The notes under the pieces: model-generated
The model's database searches: none
The model's input: the letters and a program-made list of their open reading frames with translations, nothing else
Told to the model about the DNA's origin: nothing
Assembly: GCA_949282835.1 (NCBI GenBank)
Contig: CASDQU010000038.1
Coordinates: 1 to 32,693, forward strand
Source: an uncultured Bacillota bacterium
GTDB taxonomy: Bacteria > Bacillota > Clostridia > Christensenellales > UBA1242
Length of the DNA: 32,693 nucleotides
Reading direction: 5' to 3'
Shown here: piece after piece, positions 22,970 through 30,340 of the stretch
Numbering within the stretch: the first letter of the stretch is position 1
Layout of the letters: each line of letters opens with the position of its first letter
Program-made: the position numbers and the translations under genes

Positions 22970-23652
22970 TTTAAACCTCCAAATCTTCTATTCCTCTTTT
23001 GATAAATGTCTAAACATTTTTTTAAATATCTTTCATTAAAATCTGGCCAATAAACTTTTGGGAAATAAAGCTCACTGTATGCCATCTGATAAAGTAAAAA
23101 ATTTGATATTCGCATTTCACCACTTGTTCTAATCACTAAATCTGGCTGCGGTATATCTTGAGTGTCCAAATTTTTCAACAAAAGCTCTTCATCAATTTTG
23201 TTATAGCCCTTTTGTATCAATTTATTCACAGCTCTTACTATATCATCTCGTCCACCATAATTTAGAGCAAAGATTGCACAAGTATCATTGAAATTTTTTG
23301 TCTTTTCTTTGATTTCATACAAAGCATCTTGTAAATCCTTAGGAAATTTTTCTAATGTACCTATAGAAGCAACTTTAATTTTATGTTTTAAGAAAACATT
23401 ATCCTCTTTTCTTAAATATTCTCTTAGAAGGTTAAAAATACCATCAATTTCCTCTTTACTCCGTTTCCAATTTTCTGTAGAAAAAGCAAAAAATGTGCAA
23501 TATTTGATATTAAATTTTTTACAAGCGATAACAGTTTTTTCAATAGCCTTTATACCCTGCTTGTGACCCAAATTACGAGGAAGTCCCCGTTTTGTAGCCC
23601 AGCGCCCGTTGCCATCCATAATAATTCCAATGTGCATTGGTAAATTAGTCAT
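22966..23652 (-). CDS. uppS: isoprenyl transferase (undecaprenyl diphosphate synthase)
   Basis: UppS adds isoprene units in cis to make the C55 lipid carrier for cell-wall precursors. The 228 residues contain MHIGIIMDGNGRWATKRGLP with the catalytic Asp of MDGN, then GHKQGIKAIEKTV, FFAFSTENWKRS, and LVIRTSGEMRISNFLLYQMA followed by YSELYF, all hallmark blocks. AAGGGAATTGAC precedes the ATG. It lies 41 bases after frr. No dxs, ispA or dxr is seen nearby, so the C5 and C15 precursors come from genes elsewhere. Confidence 0.97.
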   Translation of the reverse strand: MTNLPMHIGIIMDGNGRWATKRGLPRNLGHKQGIKAIEKTVIACKKFNIKYCTFFAFSTENWKRSKEEIDGIFNLLREYLRKEDNVFLKHKIKVASIGTLEKFPKDLQDALYEIKEKTKNFNDTCAIFALNYGGRDDIVRAVNKLIQKGYNKIDEELLLKNLDTQDIPQPDLVIRTSGEMRISNFLLYQMAYSELYFPKVYWPDFNERYLKKCLDIYQKRNRRFGGLN

Positions 23653-23693
23653 GTCAATTCCCTTTCTAAAACAAATTGTAAATTATGAATGAG

Positions 23694-24260
23694 TTAGATT
23701 TCCATAATTTCTTTTTCTTTTGTTTTATAATTGGCATCTATTTTGTCACAAGATAAATCTACCAATTTTTGAATATCATCAAAATAGCCATCTCTTTCGT
23801 CTTCTGAAATTTCTCCATTTTTTTCAAGGTCTTTAATCATATCCATTGCATCACGGCGCGCATTTCTAACCGCAATTTTAGTCTCTTCTGCTATCTTTTT
23901 GATTGATTTAACAATTTCAATACGCCTCTCCTCGGTAAGCATAGGGAAAACAAGTCTAATCACTTTGCCATCTTCATTTGGAGTAATTCCAAGATCGGCG
24001 GCAGAAATCGCTTTTGAAATATTTTTCACCTGACTTTGATCCCAAACCGAAATAGCAAGTATGCGTGCTTCAGGTACAGTAATTGAAGCCATATTTTTAA
24101 TAGGAGTTGGCACTCCATAATAATCAACATAAACTTTATCAAGTATATGAGGATTAGCTCTCCCTGCCCGAATAACAAGGTATTCATTAAGTTGATGATT
24201 TATTGCTTTATTAATTTCCTCTTCACAAGACAACTTAATTTCATCTATCATTTCGTTCAT
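23694..24260 (-). CDS. frr: ribosome recycling factor
   Basis: With EF-G, RRF splits post-termination ribosomes. The 188-residue protein matches the family in length and sequence: LVIRAGRANPHILDKVYVDY, YGVPTPIKNMASITVPEAR, ISAADLGITPNEDGKVIRLV, and VRNARRDAMDMIKDLEKNGE followed by ISEDERDG. CGAGGAG precedes the ATG. It heads frr-uppS-cdsA-rseP-polC-like behind its own promoter. Normally pyrH lies directly upstream; here that position is taken by a divergent HipA-like module. Confidence 0.97.
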   Translation of the reverse strand: MNEMIDEIKLSCEEEINKAINHQLNEYLVIRAGRANPHILDKVYVDYYGVPTPIKNMASITVPEARILAISVWDQSQVKNISKAISAADLGITPNEDGKVIRLVFPMLTEERRIEIVKSIKKIAEETKIAVRNARRDAMDMIKDLEKNGEISEDERDGYFDDIQKLVDLSCDKIDANYKTKEKEIMEI

Positions 24261-24278
24261 AATAATCTCCTCGAAAAT

Positions 24279-24307
24279 ATTTTACTATAAACTAATAATT
24301 TTTGCAA
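24279..24307 (-). promoter_or_regulatory. promoter of frr operon
   Basis: TTGCAA (24307-24302), 17-base spacer, TAAAAT (24284-24279) on the minus strand, giving a leader of about 12 bases. It is divergent from the HipA-like module promoter about 90 bases away. Confidence 0.6.
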
Positions 24308-24390
24308 ATGATTTACATTATTATAATAAGAATATTGGCAAATTTTGTATCGAAAATCAATCTTTTATAATAATTAATATATAGCAAATA

Positions 24391-24419
24391 TTGACATTCT
24401 TTTTATAAAAATATATAAT
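24391..24419 (+). promoter_or_regulatory. perfect consensus promoter of the HipA-like module
   Basis: TTGACA (24391-24396), a 17-base spacer and TATAAT (24414-24419) match the sigma-A consensus at all 12 bases. The leader is short (about 15 bases) and contains AGAGGAAATA before the GTG start. No inverted-repeat operator stands out against the AT-rich background. An unregulated promoter this strong is unusual for a toxin-like kinase. Confidence 0.85.
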
Positions 24420-24440
24420 ATTTTATATAGAGAGGAAATA

Positions 24441-25529
24441 GTGAAAAGAATAAATATTGAGCCCGACAAAAATTGTAAAATTTATCAAACAGAAGCTAGA
24501 GGCGCTAAACCAAAATTTTGGTTTTATTTTCCAGATGATAAATCAGATAATCCAAAACAATGGCTATTTAAAAATACCAATCGTAGCGAAGAGACGACTA
24601 ATGCCTCTAAAACTTTTGAAGATATAGGTGAGGTCATATTTTATAAGATATGCAAAAGGCTGGGCGTTGATTGTGTGGAATATAAACTTGCCCAATATCA
24701 AAAAGGCGATCAAATTGTTGAAGGTGTTATTTGTCAAAATTATAACCCAGATGAATGTGTAGAGCTTTCTGGTTATACAATACTTGAAAATTATAGAAAC
24801 TATATTTATGATAATTTTAATGGTAAAAATGTTCCCAATGATAATACTCTCGAAAATTATAAAAGAAGTTTAAATTGTATTAAAATAACACATACACCAC
24901 TAGAGAGCGAACACGGCACAAATTTGTCCGTTGATATAAACAAAATTTATAAGCAAATGGCAAAAATGTTAATATTAGATTATATATGTTGTCAATCTGA
25001 CAGAAATTGGTTTAATATATCATTTTTGATTGATAGCAAGACCAAAGAATTAAAAATGACGCCTTTATTTGACAATGGCAATATATTCTCTTGGAACTTT
25101 AGAGAATCGGTAATAGAACATCAAAACACAGTTTTGTCAAAATACCCTAAATATGAAAACTATCTAGAATTATATCAATCTAAATCTACTGCCATGGGTG
25201 TAAAAACGCCTGTTTCTCATAGAGATAAAAATAATCCTATTAGATCTATCAATTCAAAATTTAAAGAAATATCTACAAACTTAATTGACCATGAACTTGC
25301 ATCGGTTATCGCAAATGATGAAGAATTACAAGAATTTTTAGCAAATTGCCAAAACATAGGATTATATTTAGAGGAAGCCTTTGAAGAATTTAAAAAGGAA
25401 TATGAAGAAGACTGCTCATTGTTAAGAAATCAAAGCTCTATAATTGCTTCTATAAAAAGCGAACATTTATTACAGCTTGTTAAAAAGAAAATACAAGAAA
25501 TGGAGGTCGATGATGAAAATTCTCTTTAA
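24441..25529 (+). CDS. HipA/HipT-like serine/threonine kinase
   Basis: The 362-residue protein shows the HipA-type kinase pattern. There is a GAKPK loop (residues 21-25; compare GAQxK in HipA), a probable ATP-binding Lys44 in WLFKN, an ILDYICCQSDRNWFNISFLI block with probable catalytic Asp187 and Asn192, and FDNGN with probable metal-binding Asp211. The usual HipA motif is DRHxxN; here it is DRNxxN. The N-terminal subdomain of full HipA (about 100 residues) is missing, making it HipT-like in extent. HipA kinases phosphorylate aminoacyl-tRNA synthetases; the target here is unknown. The GTG start follows AGAGGAAATA. It is the only plus-strand unit in the window and overlaps the next gene by 17 bases. 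No HipB-like DNA-binding gene is present. Confidence 0.72.
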   Translation: MKRINIEPDKNCKIYQTEARGAKPKFWFYFPDDKSDNPKQWLFKNTNRSEETTNASKTFEDIGEVIFYKICKRLGVDCVEYKLAQYQKGDQIVEGVICQNYNPDECVELSGYTILENYRNYIYDNFNGKNVPNDNTLENYKRSLNCIKITHTPLESEHGTNLSVDINKIYKQMAKMLILDYICCQSDRNWFNISFLIDSKTKELKMTPLFDNGNIFSWNFRESVIEHQNTVLSKYPKYENYLELYQSKSTAMGVKTPVSHRDKNNPIRSINSKFKEISTNLIDHELASVIANDEELQEFLANCQNIGLYLEEAFEEFKKEYEEDCSLLRNQSSIIASIKSEHLLQLVKKKIQEMEVDDENSL

Positions 25530-25836
25530 ATATATGAATTTTGTTTTAGGCGAACTTTCTTATGAAAATAATAGATATATTTATGACTCTAATATAGAAG
25601 AAGAACAAAAAGCAAAGCGTGCTACTTTTGGCTTGCTGGACTATAGATTATACAATTCTATTAATAAAACTTCAAATCAAATTTTTATTGAATTCTTGCC
25701 CTTTATAAATCAAGCGACAAGACCTGATATCAAAAAAGAATGTCATATAGAAAATAATGACAATGATTTTCAAAAATTAATTAAAATGGCAACTAATAAT
25801 ATTTCAATGGGTGCTTATTCAATATCCATTTTCTAA
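25513..25836 (+). CDS. small protein resembling the HipA N-terminal subdomain (HipS-like)
   Basis: The 107-residue product starts MKILFKYMNFVLGELSYENN. ATG 25513 is chosen because GGAGGT (25502-25507) lies 5 bases upstream; an ATG at 25510 is too close. The pattern VLGELSYENNRYIYD, then FIEFLPFINQATRPD, then DFQKLIKMATNNISMGAYSI loosely follows the HipA N-subdomain (VGxL, FxxLLPExxxR, then a late G-A-x-S). This would make it the separated partner of the upstream kinase, as HipS is to HipT. The overlap of 17 bases suggests coupled translation. The similarity is weak and judged by eye; it could also be an unrelated small partner. Confidence 0.5.
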   Translation: MKILFKYMNFVLGELSYENNRYIYDSNIEEEQKAKRATFGLLDYRLYNSINKTSNQIFIEFLPFINQATRPDIKKECHIENNDNDFQKLIKMATNNISMGAYSISIF

Positions 25837-25841
25837 TTTGC

Positions 25842-25879
25842 TTAGTTTACAATTATTCATAAGTAAAACTGTAAACTAA
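25842..25879 (+). repeat. 10-bp perfect inverted repeat after the HipA-like module
   Basis: TTAGTTTACA (25842-25851) and TGTAAACTAA (25870-25879) enclose an 18-base loop, starting 6 bases after the stop codon. No U-run follows on either strand, so it is not a standard terminator. It could be a 3' RNA structure or an element boundary; nothing decides between these. Confidence 0.6.
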
Positions 25880-25915
25880 AAACAGAAGGTAAATCATTTT
25901 TGAAACTAGCATAAT

Positions 25916-25953
25916 AAAAAAGAGTTCTACTTTTAGCGGTAAAACTCTTTTTT
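25916..25953. terminator. bidirectional terminator between the HipA-like module and tsf
   Basis: AAAAAAGAGTT (25916-25926) pairs with AACTCTTTTTT (25943-25953), extended inside by TAC/GTA. It gives U-runs on both strands, so it can end both the plus-strand module and the minus-strand rpsB-tsf operon, which converge here. Confidence 0.88.
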
Positions 25954-25975
25954 AATTAGTTTGCAATGTGGTTTT

Positions 25976-26632
25976 TTATTTATTGCCTCGCATTTGTTTT
26001 TCAACTTCTTCAGCAAGATTGTCGTTTCGCTTTTCAAGACCTTCTCCCATTTCAAATCTTGCAAATCTTCTAATAGAGATTTTTTCTCCAATTTGAAGAG
26101 TTTTTTCATTGATATATTGCTGAATTGTCATGCTAGGATCTTTGACAAAAGGCTGTTCAAGAAGACAAACATCTTGATAAAATTTCTTAACTCGTCCTTC
26201 TACCATCTTGTCAATAATTTGAGCTGGTTTTCCCTCATTAAGAGCTTGATTTCTCAAAATATCCTTCTCTTTCTCAAGTTCTTCTTGAGGAACTTCCTCA
26301 ATTCTTACATATTTAGGAGCACTAGCTGCTATTTGAAGGGCAACATCATGTCCAATTTCTTGGAAAGCATCAGTTTTAGCAACAAAGTCAGTTTCACAAT
26401 TTATTTCAACTAAAACTCCAATTTTGCCACCCATATGAATGTATGAAGTAACAATACCTTCAGATGCAATTCTTGATTGCTTTTTAGCTGCTGCCGCAAT
26501 ACCTTTTTCTCTGAGCCAAACGATAGCCTTTTCAAAGTCTCCATCACATTCAACTAGAGCTTTTTTGCAGTCCATCATGCCAGCATTAGTTTTTGCTCTT
26601 AATTCTGCTACATCTTTCGCTGTAAAATTCAT
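25976..26632 (-). CDS. tsf: translation elongation factor Ts
   Basis: EF-Ts is the nucleotide exchange factor for EF-Tu. The 218-residue protein is the short form. It contains the UBA-like N-terminus with AELRAKTNAGMMDCKKALVE, the EF-Tu-contacting motif VEINCETDFVAKTDAF (TDFV is diagnostic), and a C-terminal part with INEKTLQIGEKISIRRFARF. An upstream in-frame start would add 5 residues; ATG 26632 fits the family and follows AAGGAGAATAAT, 1 base after the rpsB stop. It is followed by the convergent terminator, not by pyrH. Confidence 0.96.
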   Translation of the reverse strand: MNFTAKDVAELRAKTNAGMMDCKKALVECDGDFEKAIVWLREKGIAAAAKKQSRIASEGIVTSYIHMGGKIGVLVEINCETDFVAKTDAFQEIGHDVALQIAASAPKYVRIEEVPQEELEKEKDILRNQALNEGKPAQIIDKMVEGRVKKFYQDVCLLEQPFVKDPSMTIQQYINEKTLQIGEKISIRRFARFEMGEGLEKRNDNLAEEVEKQMRGNK

Positions 26633-26633
26633 A

Positions 26634-27539
26634 TTATTCTCCTTCACTTTCAGATTTTGTTTCTTCTTTGTTTGTTTGCTCTATTTTTTCTTCTTTCTTT
26701 GTCTCTACCTTTTTCTTTGCAGGTTTCTTCTTTGCAGGTTTCTTGCTCTTATGCTCTTCTCCAGCTTCAGCAATTTCAATATTAGGTTTTGTTTCTGCAA
26801 GAACTTTTTCTAAGTCAATATCCTCTTCTTCAACAGTCTCTTCTTTCTTTAAAGATACCCCTTCAGTAGCCTCAATAACTGCATCAGCCATAGCTTGAGC
26901 AATTAATTTAACAGATCTTATTGCATCATCATTGCCAGGAATGATATAGCTAATTCCGTCTGGATTGCCATTGGTATCTACAAGAGCAACCATTGGAATA
27001 CCAAGAATTTTACATTCATTAACGCAAATGTGTTCAACATTAGGATCAACTAGGAATACAGCACCAGGGAGCTCTCTCATCTCTTTAATTCCACCCAAAT
27101 TCTTTTCAAGCTTATCTCTTTCAGCTTTAAGAATTGTAACTTCTTTTTTAGGTAGAAGGTCAAATTCCCCCACTTTTTCCATTTGATTTAATTTGTTAAG
27201 CCTTTCAATTCTTGACTTTATAGTTTTGAAATTAGTAAGGCAACCACCAAGCCAGTGTGAATTGATATAATACATTCCACATCTTTCAGCTTCTTCTTTA
27301 ACAGCATCTTGAGCTTGCTTTTTTGTACCAACAAATAGTACTTTTTTCCCAGAAGCAACAACATCTCTTATAAAAAGATATGCCTTATCAACTTGCTCTG
27401 AGGTTTTTTCTAGATTAATGATGTGAATATCATTTCTTGCAGTAAAAATGAAAGGTTTCATTTTTGGATTCCATTTTCTTGTTTGATGACCGAAATGTAC
27501 CCCTGCTTCTAGAAGTTGTTTCATAGAAATAACCGACAT
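26634..27539 (-). CDS. rpsB: 30S ribosomal protein S2 with long charged C-terminal tail
   Basis: The 301-residue protein matches S2 from the N-terminus (SVISMKQLLEAGVHFGHQTR) through VLFVGTKKQAQDAV, HWLGGCLTNFKTIKSRI, LPGAVFLVDPNVEHICVNEC and DTNGNPDGISYIIPGNDDAI. After about residue 230 it has an extra tail of roughly 70 residues, rich in Glu and Lys, with a KKPAKKKPAKKK block. Typical bacterial S2 is 230-260 residues, so the tail is an extension expected to be disordered. AAAGGAGGA precedes the ATG. First gene of rpsB-tsf, with a structured leader. Confidence 0.97.
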   Translation of the reverse strand: MSVISMKQLLEAGVHFGHQTRKWNPKMKPFIFTARNDIHIINLEKTSEQVDKAYLFIRDVVASGKKVLFVGTKKQAQDAVKEEAERCGMYYINSHWLGGCLTNFKTIKSRIERLNKLNQMEKVGEFDLLPKKEVTILKAERDKLEKNLGGIKEMRELPGAVFLVDPNVEHICVNECKILGIPMVALVDTNGNPDGISYIIPGNDDAIRSVKLIAQAMADAVIEATEGVSLKKEETVEEEDIDLEKVLAETKPNIEIAEAGEEHKSKKPAKKKPAKKKVETKKEEKIEQTNKEETKSESEGE

Positions 27540-27705
27540 TTTTAAATCCTCCTTTTGTTTTTGTCCTTCCCTATAGTTTTCTAGCTTTTAATAGCGACCT
27601 CAGGTTTTCACCTTTTCCATAATGACAGATGTAGCTTTTAATTCACTATGAGTTTTAGGCAACTGCTATAAAATATACTATAAGTGCATATTTGTCTTAT
27701 GAGAC
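27540..27705 (-). promoter_or_regulatory. structured rpsB leader (candidate S2 autoregulatory RNA)
   Basis: About 165 bases lie between the predicted start site and rpsB. They contain a GNRA-capped hairpin AGGT-GAAA-ACCT near 27602-27613, followed by GAGGTCGC, and two copies of TTAAAAGCTA (27641-27632 and 27591-27582). Ribosomal-protein operons often carry leader RNAs bound by their own product; this region has the expected place and complexity. No covariance model was run, and the exact fold is not determined. Confidence 0.5.
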
Positions 27706-27711
27706 TTAAAG

Positions 27712-27740
27712 AGTATATCATAATGAAAAATTTAAGTCAA
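27712..27740 (-). promoter_or_regulatory. promoter of rpsB-tsf
   Basis: TTGACT (27740-27735), 17-base spacer, TATACT (27717-27712) on the minus strand; start expected near 27705. Confidence 0.82.
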
Positions 27741-27794
27741 GAAAAATATCAATTATACTTTTAAAATATAAATTACTTTTTCATAGTTATTAAA

Positions 27795-27820
27795 AAAATT
27801 CACATATTACTGTGAATTTT
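27795..27820 (-). terminator. secF terminator overlapping its stop codon
   Basis: AAAATTCACA (minus, 27820-27811) pairs with TGTGAATTTT (27804-27795) around a 6-base loop and is followed by further Ts. The upstream arm encodes the last sense codons of secF (Asn-Ser-Gln), so the terminator is nested in the gene end. Confidence 0.85.
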
Positions 27821-28859
27821 TATTTTTATTAAGATTTTGTTTCTTCTTATCTTTGAATAAAGTCACCCAAAAAGAAGGAAGAATGAAAGTTGAAGTGTAG
27901 AAAGTAACTACAAGCGCAATAAGTAGACCAAGAGCCACCTGTCTAACGCCCTCCACCGCTACCGCGATAAATAGTATCGTTGCAATTAGCACTAATCCAT
28001 AAATCAACATTTTTTTATAAATCATTTCTTTTGTTGTAACATTTGCAAGCATAGATAAACCAACTTTGCCATGTTTTTCAGATTTTAAATTATCTTTGGT
28101 TTTCATATAGAAATAAATGATGTAAAATAAACTAAAGGCAAATGTAGCAAGCAAAATTATACCCATTGAGAAATTAATTGTTAAGCGACAAATAGTTAAA
28201 AGCGCAATAACCAAGAATAAATCTAAAGCAAGTTGCATGAGCATAACTAAACTTGCAGTTGGGCTATATCTAAATGACATATATATAGCACTAACTATAA
28301 AAGCAAATACTATACTTGCCACAATCGCTATTGTCCAGCCCAAATTGGTGGCAGGCTCAACAAAATCGGCAGAAGACACTGCTTGATCATAATTTTGATA
28401 TGAAAACTCAGCAATCAAATTTTGTCTGATTGTGTTATCGGTAACCTCAATTAATTCTAAATCATTTGTATTATGTTGATATTTGATTTCTACCGCTTGT
28501 CCATTTGAAACAATAAAATTTTCATCTATAATATTCATTGAAGAGATGGTATACGAAGTAATCTTCACATCTTGACCTGATAAAGCATCGGTGATTTTAT
28601 TATATACCTTGTTGTAATCTTTCTTATCATTCAAGTCATATGATGACACTGTCTCGTCTACTATTTCTAATTCATTATTGACATAAACTTTTACCACACT
28701 ATAGCCAGTGAAATCTGTACCAAGGTTAAAACCAATAGTGCAAAGAAGAATAACTCCCGTCAACAAAATTAATAAAGGTGCTATCAAAAAATAAAGGAAA
28801 TTTTTAGGAATGTTTAACTTGCTATTTTGGATTTTGCTATCAAGATTTAATTTTTTCAT
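27807..28859 (-). CDS. secF: protein translocase subunit SecF
   Basis: SecF works with SecD at the Sec channel, using the proton gradient to pull exported proteins forward. The 350-residue protein has a first membrane helix (about 22-45) followed by GFNLGTDFTGYSVVKVY, the SecF GxDFxGG-type motif in divergent form. A periplasmic-side domain runs to about residue 165, and five more helices follow (SAIYMSFRYSPTASLVMLMQ is typical of SecF helix 2-3). The C-terminus is basic. It overlaps secD by 4 bases (ATGA). Sequence is more divergent than average, but the pair and order make the call firm. Confidence 0.9.
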   Translation of the reverse strand: MKKLNLDSKIQNSKLNIPKNFLYFLIAPLLILLTGVILLCTIGFNLGTDFTGYSVVKVYVNNELEIVDETVSSYDLNDKKDYNKVYNKITDALSGQDVKITSYTISSMNIIDENFIVSNGQAVEIKYQHNTNDLELIEVTDNTIRQNLIAEFSYQNYDQAVSSADFVEPATNLGWTIAIVASIVFAFIVSAIYMSFRYSPTASLVMLMQLALDLFLVIALLTICRLTINFSMGIILLATFAFSLFYIIYFYMKTKDNLKSEKHGKVGLSMLANVTTKEMIYKKMLIYGLVLIATILFIAVAVEGVRQVALGLLIALVVTFYTSTFILPSFWVTLFKDKKKQNLNKNKNSQ

Positions 28860-30259
28860 AAATTTTCACCTCCTTGTTCAGGAGTGGTGTCCTCTTCTTC
28901 TATTACAACAACAGGCTCGTCATCCTTGCTCTCTTTTACATTTTTTTCTCTATAAAGATGCATAACTTTAGCATTTGTACTATTGATAGGAAGATATAAC
29001 TTAATCAAATATTTAAGGATAACTAAAGATGCAAACATAGAAATTAAAGCTCCAATAATTAAAGTAATACCAAATATCTTCAATGCTGATGGAGCAAAAA
29101 TCCATATAAAGGCACTAGCTAAAATTACTATAAAGTGACTATCAAGTATTGGCCATAAAGAGCGTTTGATACCACTTCTGCATGAAAGATGTATCTTTTT
29201 GCCAAGGGCATACTCTTCTTTAATTTTCTCAAATACTATGCAAGAGGCAATAACACAAAGAAGTAATGCCAAGAGCGAGCCAAATACTCCAGCCAAATTG
29301 AATGTTATAAATGGAATTGCTTGCATTAAGAATAGAAATATAACTCCGCTAAATACAAGTGATAAAATTCCAAGTAAACCTAGTGTACCATATCTTACAA
29401 TTAGAACAATAAATATAGTTACAATTAACGCCAACAATGCAATTCCTATATATAGTAAAGTATTCTGCCCTAAAACTGGAGATATAGCACTTGTTTCAAG
29501 TAGAGAAATATTAAATCCTAAATTCCCACCAACAATATTATATAAAGTTTGAGAGATGTCTGCAGAACTGGAACTATATGAGCCGCTGCTACTAATGACA
29601 AAAGAGAAACTATCACCAGATAAATCACCGCTTTCAATTTCTCCTAAAATATTATTAGAATTTATCTCGCCTAAATATATATATATCTTGCCGTCAGTTG
29701 TCAAATCTGCTCTTTCTTTAAGATTTGCTAATTGTTTTTGACCTTCATTTGTAAATTTGAATTTAAGGCCATAACTACTATTTTCATAGTCATAATATAC
29801 TGAAACATCAATAATTTCTTGACCGTTCATATATACAGTTGGAGAAGTTTCACTATCTGATGCCTGCTCTAAAGTAAAAGAAAGTTTTTTCCCACTTTGC
29901 AAATAAGTAAAATTATTGGCATCACTTACAGCATTTGCCACTTCTACCCTTATCTTGTTTTCACCTTGTCTAACAACTGTTATTTGTGAATAATTTTCTT
30001 TTTCAAAAAGATTTTTCACTTTAACTATAGAATTATCAATTAATTCACTTAAATCTTCTTTAGAATCTCCAGGAATTTCACATTCATATATAGCAGTCAC
30101 TCCACCTGAAAGATCGATATCTTTCTCAATAGCGTTTAAAAAGCCGTTATATCTATCTGTAGATGCTGGGACTGAAAAAGGACATATACATAAGAGTATG
30201 CCAAGAATTGCAATAATTGTAAGTAAAACGAATGAAACGATTGAATATTTTTTTAACAT
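28856..30259 (-). CDS. secD: protein translocase subunit SecD
   Basis: The 467-residue protein has an N-terminal helix (about 8-30), the SecD motif KDIDLSGGVTAIYECEIP (about 46-63), a P1 extracytoplasmic domain with KLSFTLEQ and a Ser-rich strand near 220-235, and five C-terminal helices beginning near 265. The P1 head is shorter than in E. coli. The family's DxxGxxTxNTNV-like block is not obvious, so this is a diverged SecD. The C-terminal tail (about 440-467) is acidic. GAGGG precedes the ATG. Transcribed from a perfect promoter. Confidence 0.9.
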   Translation of the reverse strand: MLKKYSIVSFVLLTIIAILGILLCICPFSVPASTDRYNGFLNAIEKDIDLSGGVTAIYECEIPGDSKEDLSELIDNSIVKVKNLFEKENYSQITVVRQGENKIRVEVANAVSDANNFTYLQSGKKLSFTLEQASDSETSPTVYMNGQEIIDVSVYYDYENSSYGLKFKFTNEGQKQLANLKERADLTTDGKIYIYLGEINSNNILGEIESGDLSGDSFSFVISSSGSYSSSSADISQTLYNIVGGNLGFNISLLETSAISPVLGQNTLLYIGIALLALIVTIFIVLIVRYGTLGLLGILSLVFSGVIFLFLMQAIPFITFNLAGVFGSLLALLLCVIASCIVFEKIKEEYALGKKIHLSCRSGIKRSLWPILDSHFIVILASAFIWIFAPSALKIFGITLIIGALISMFASLVILKYLIKLYLPINSTNAKVMHLYREKNVKESKDDEPVVVIEEEDTTPEQGGENL

Positions 30260-30264
30260 TAATA

Positions 30265-30321
30265 AGCCCTCTTAATTTATTAAATAGATTACTCTCATTA
30301 TTATAAAGAATTAAAAGGGCT
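30265..30321. repeat. inverted repeat flanking the secD promoter -10
   Basis: agccctcttaatt (30265-30277) and aattaaaagggct (30309-30321) are inverted copies with one mismatch in 13, separated by 31 bases. One arm lies in the promoter spacer and the other next to the secD ribosome-binding site. The first arm is upstream of the start site, so it cannot be an RNA hairpin of the secD transcript; a DNA operator is possible. Confidence 0.5.
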
Positions 30322-30328
30322 ATGTCAA
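30300..30328 (-). promoter_or_regulatory. perfect consensus promoter of secD-secF
   Basis: TTGACA (30328-30323), 17-base spacer, TATAAT (30305-30300) match the sigma-A consensus fully. Confidence 0.87.
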
Positions 30329-30340
30329 ATAATTTATGCT

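Noticed and set aside
25961..26413. 150-residue plus-strand ORF opposite tsf
   Set aside because: Antisense of EF-Ts; its Phe/Leu/Lys-rich sequence is the expected reverse reading.
26439..26898. Plus-strand ORFs opposite the rpsB tail and tsf start
   Set aside because: Reverse readings of the Lys/Glu-rich S2 tail, giving Phe/Cys/Ser-rich artefacts.
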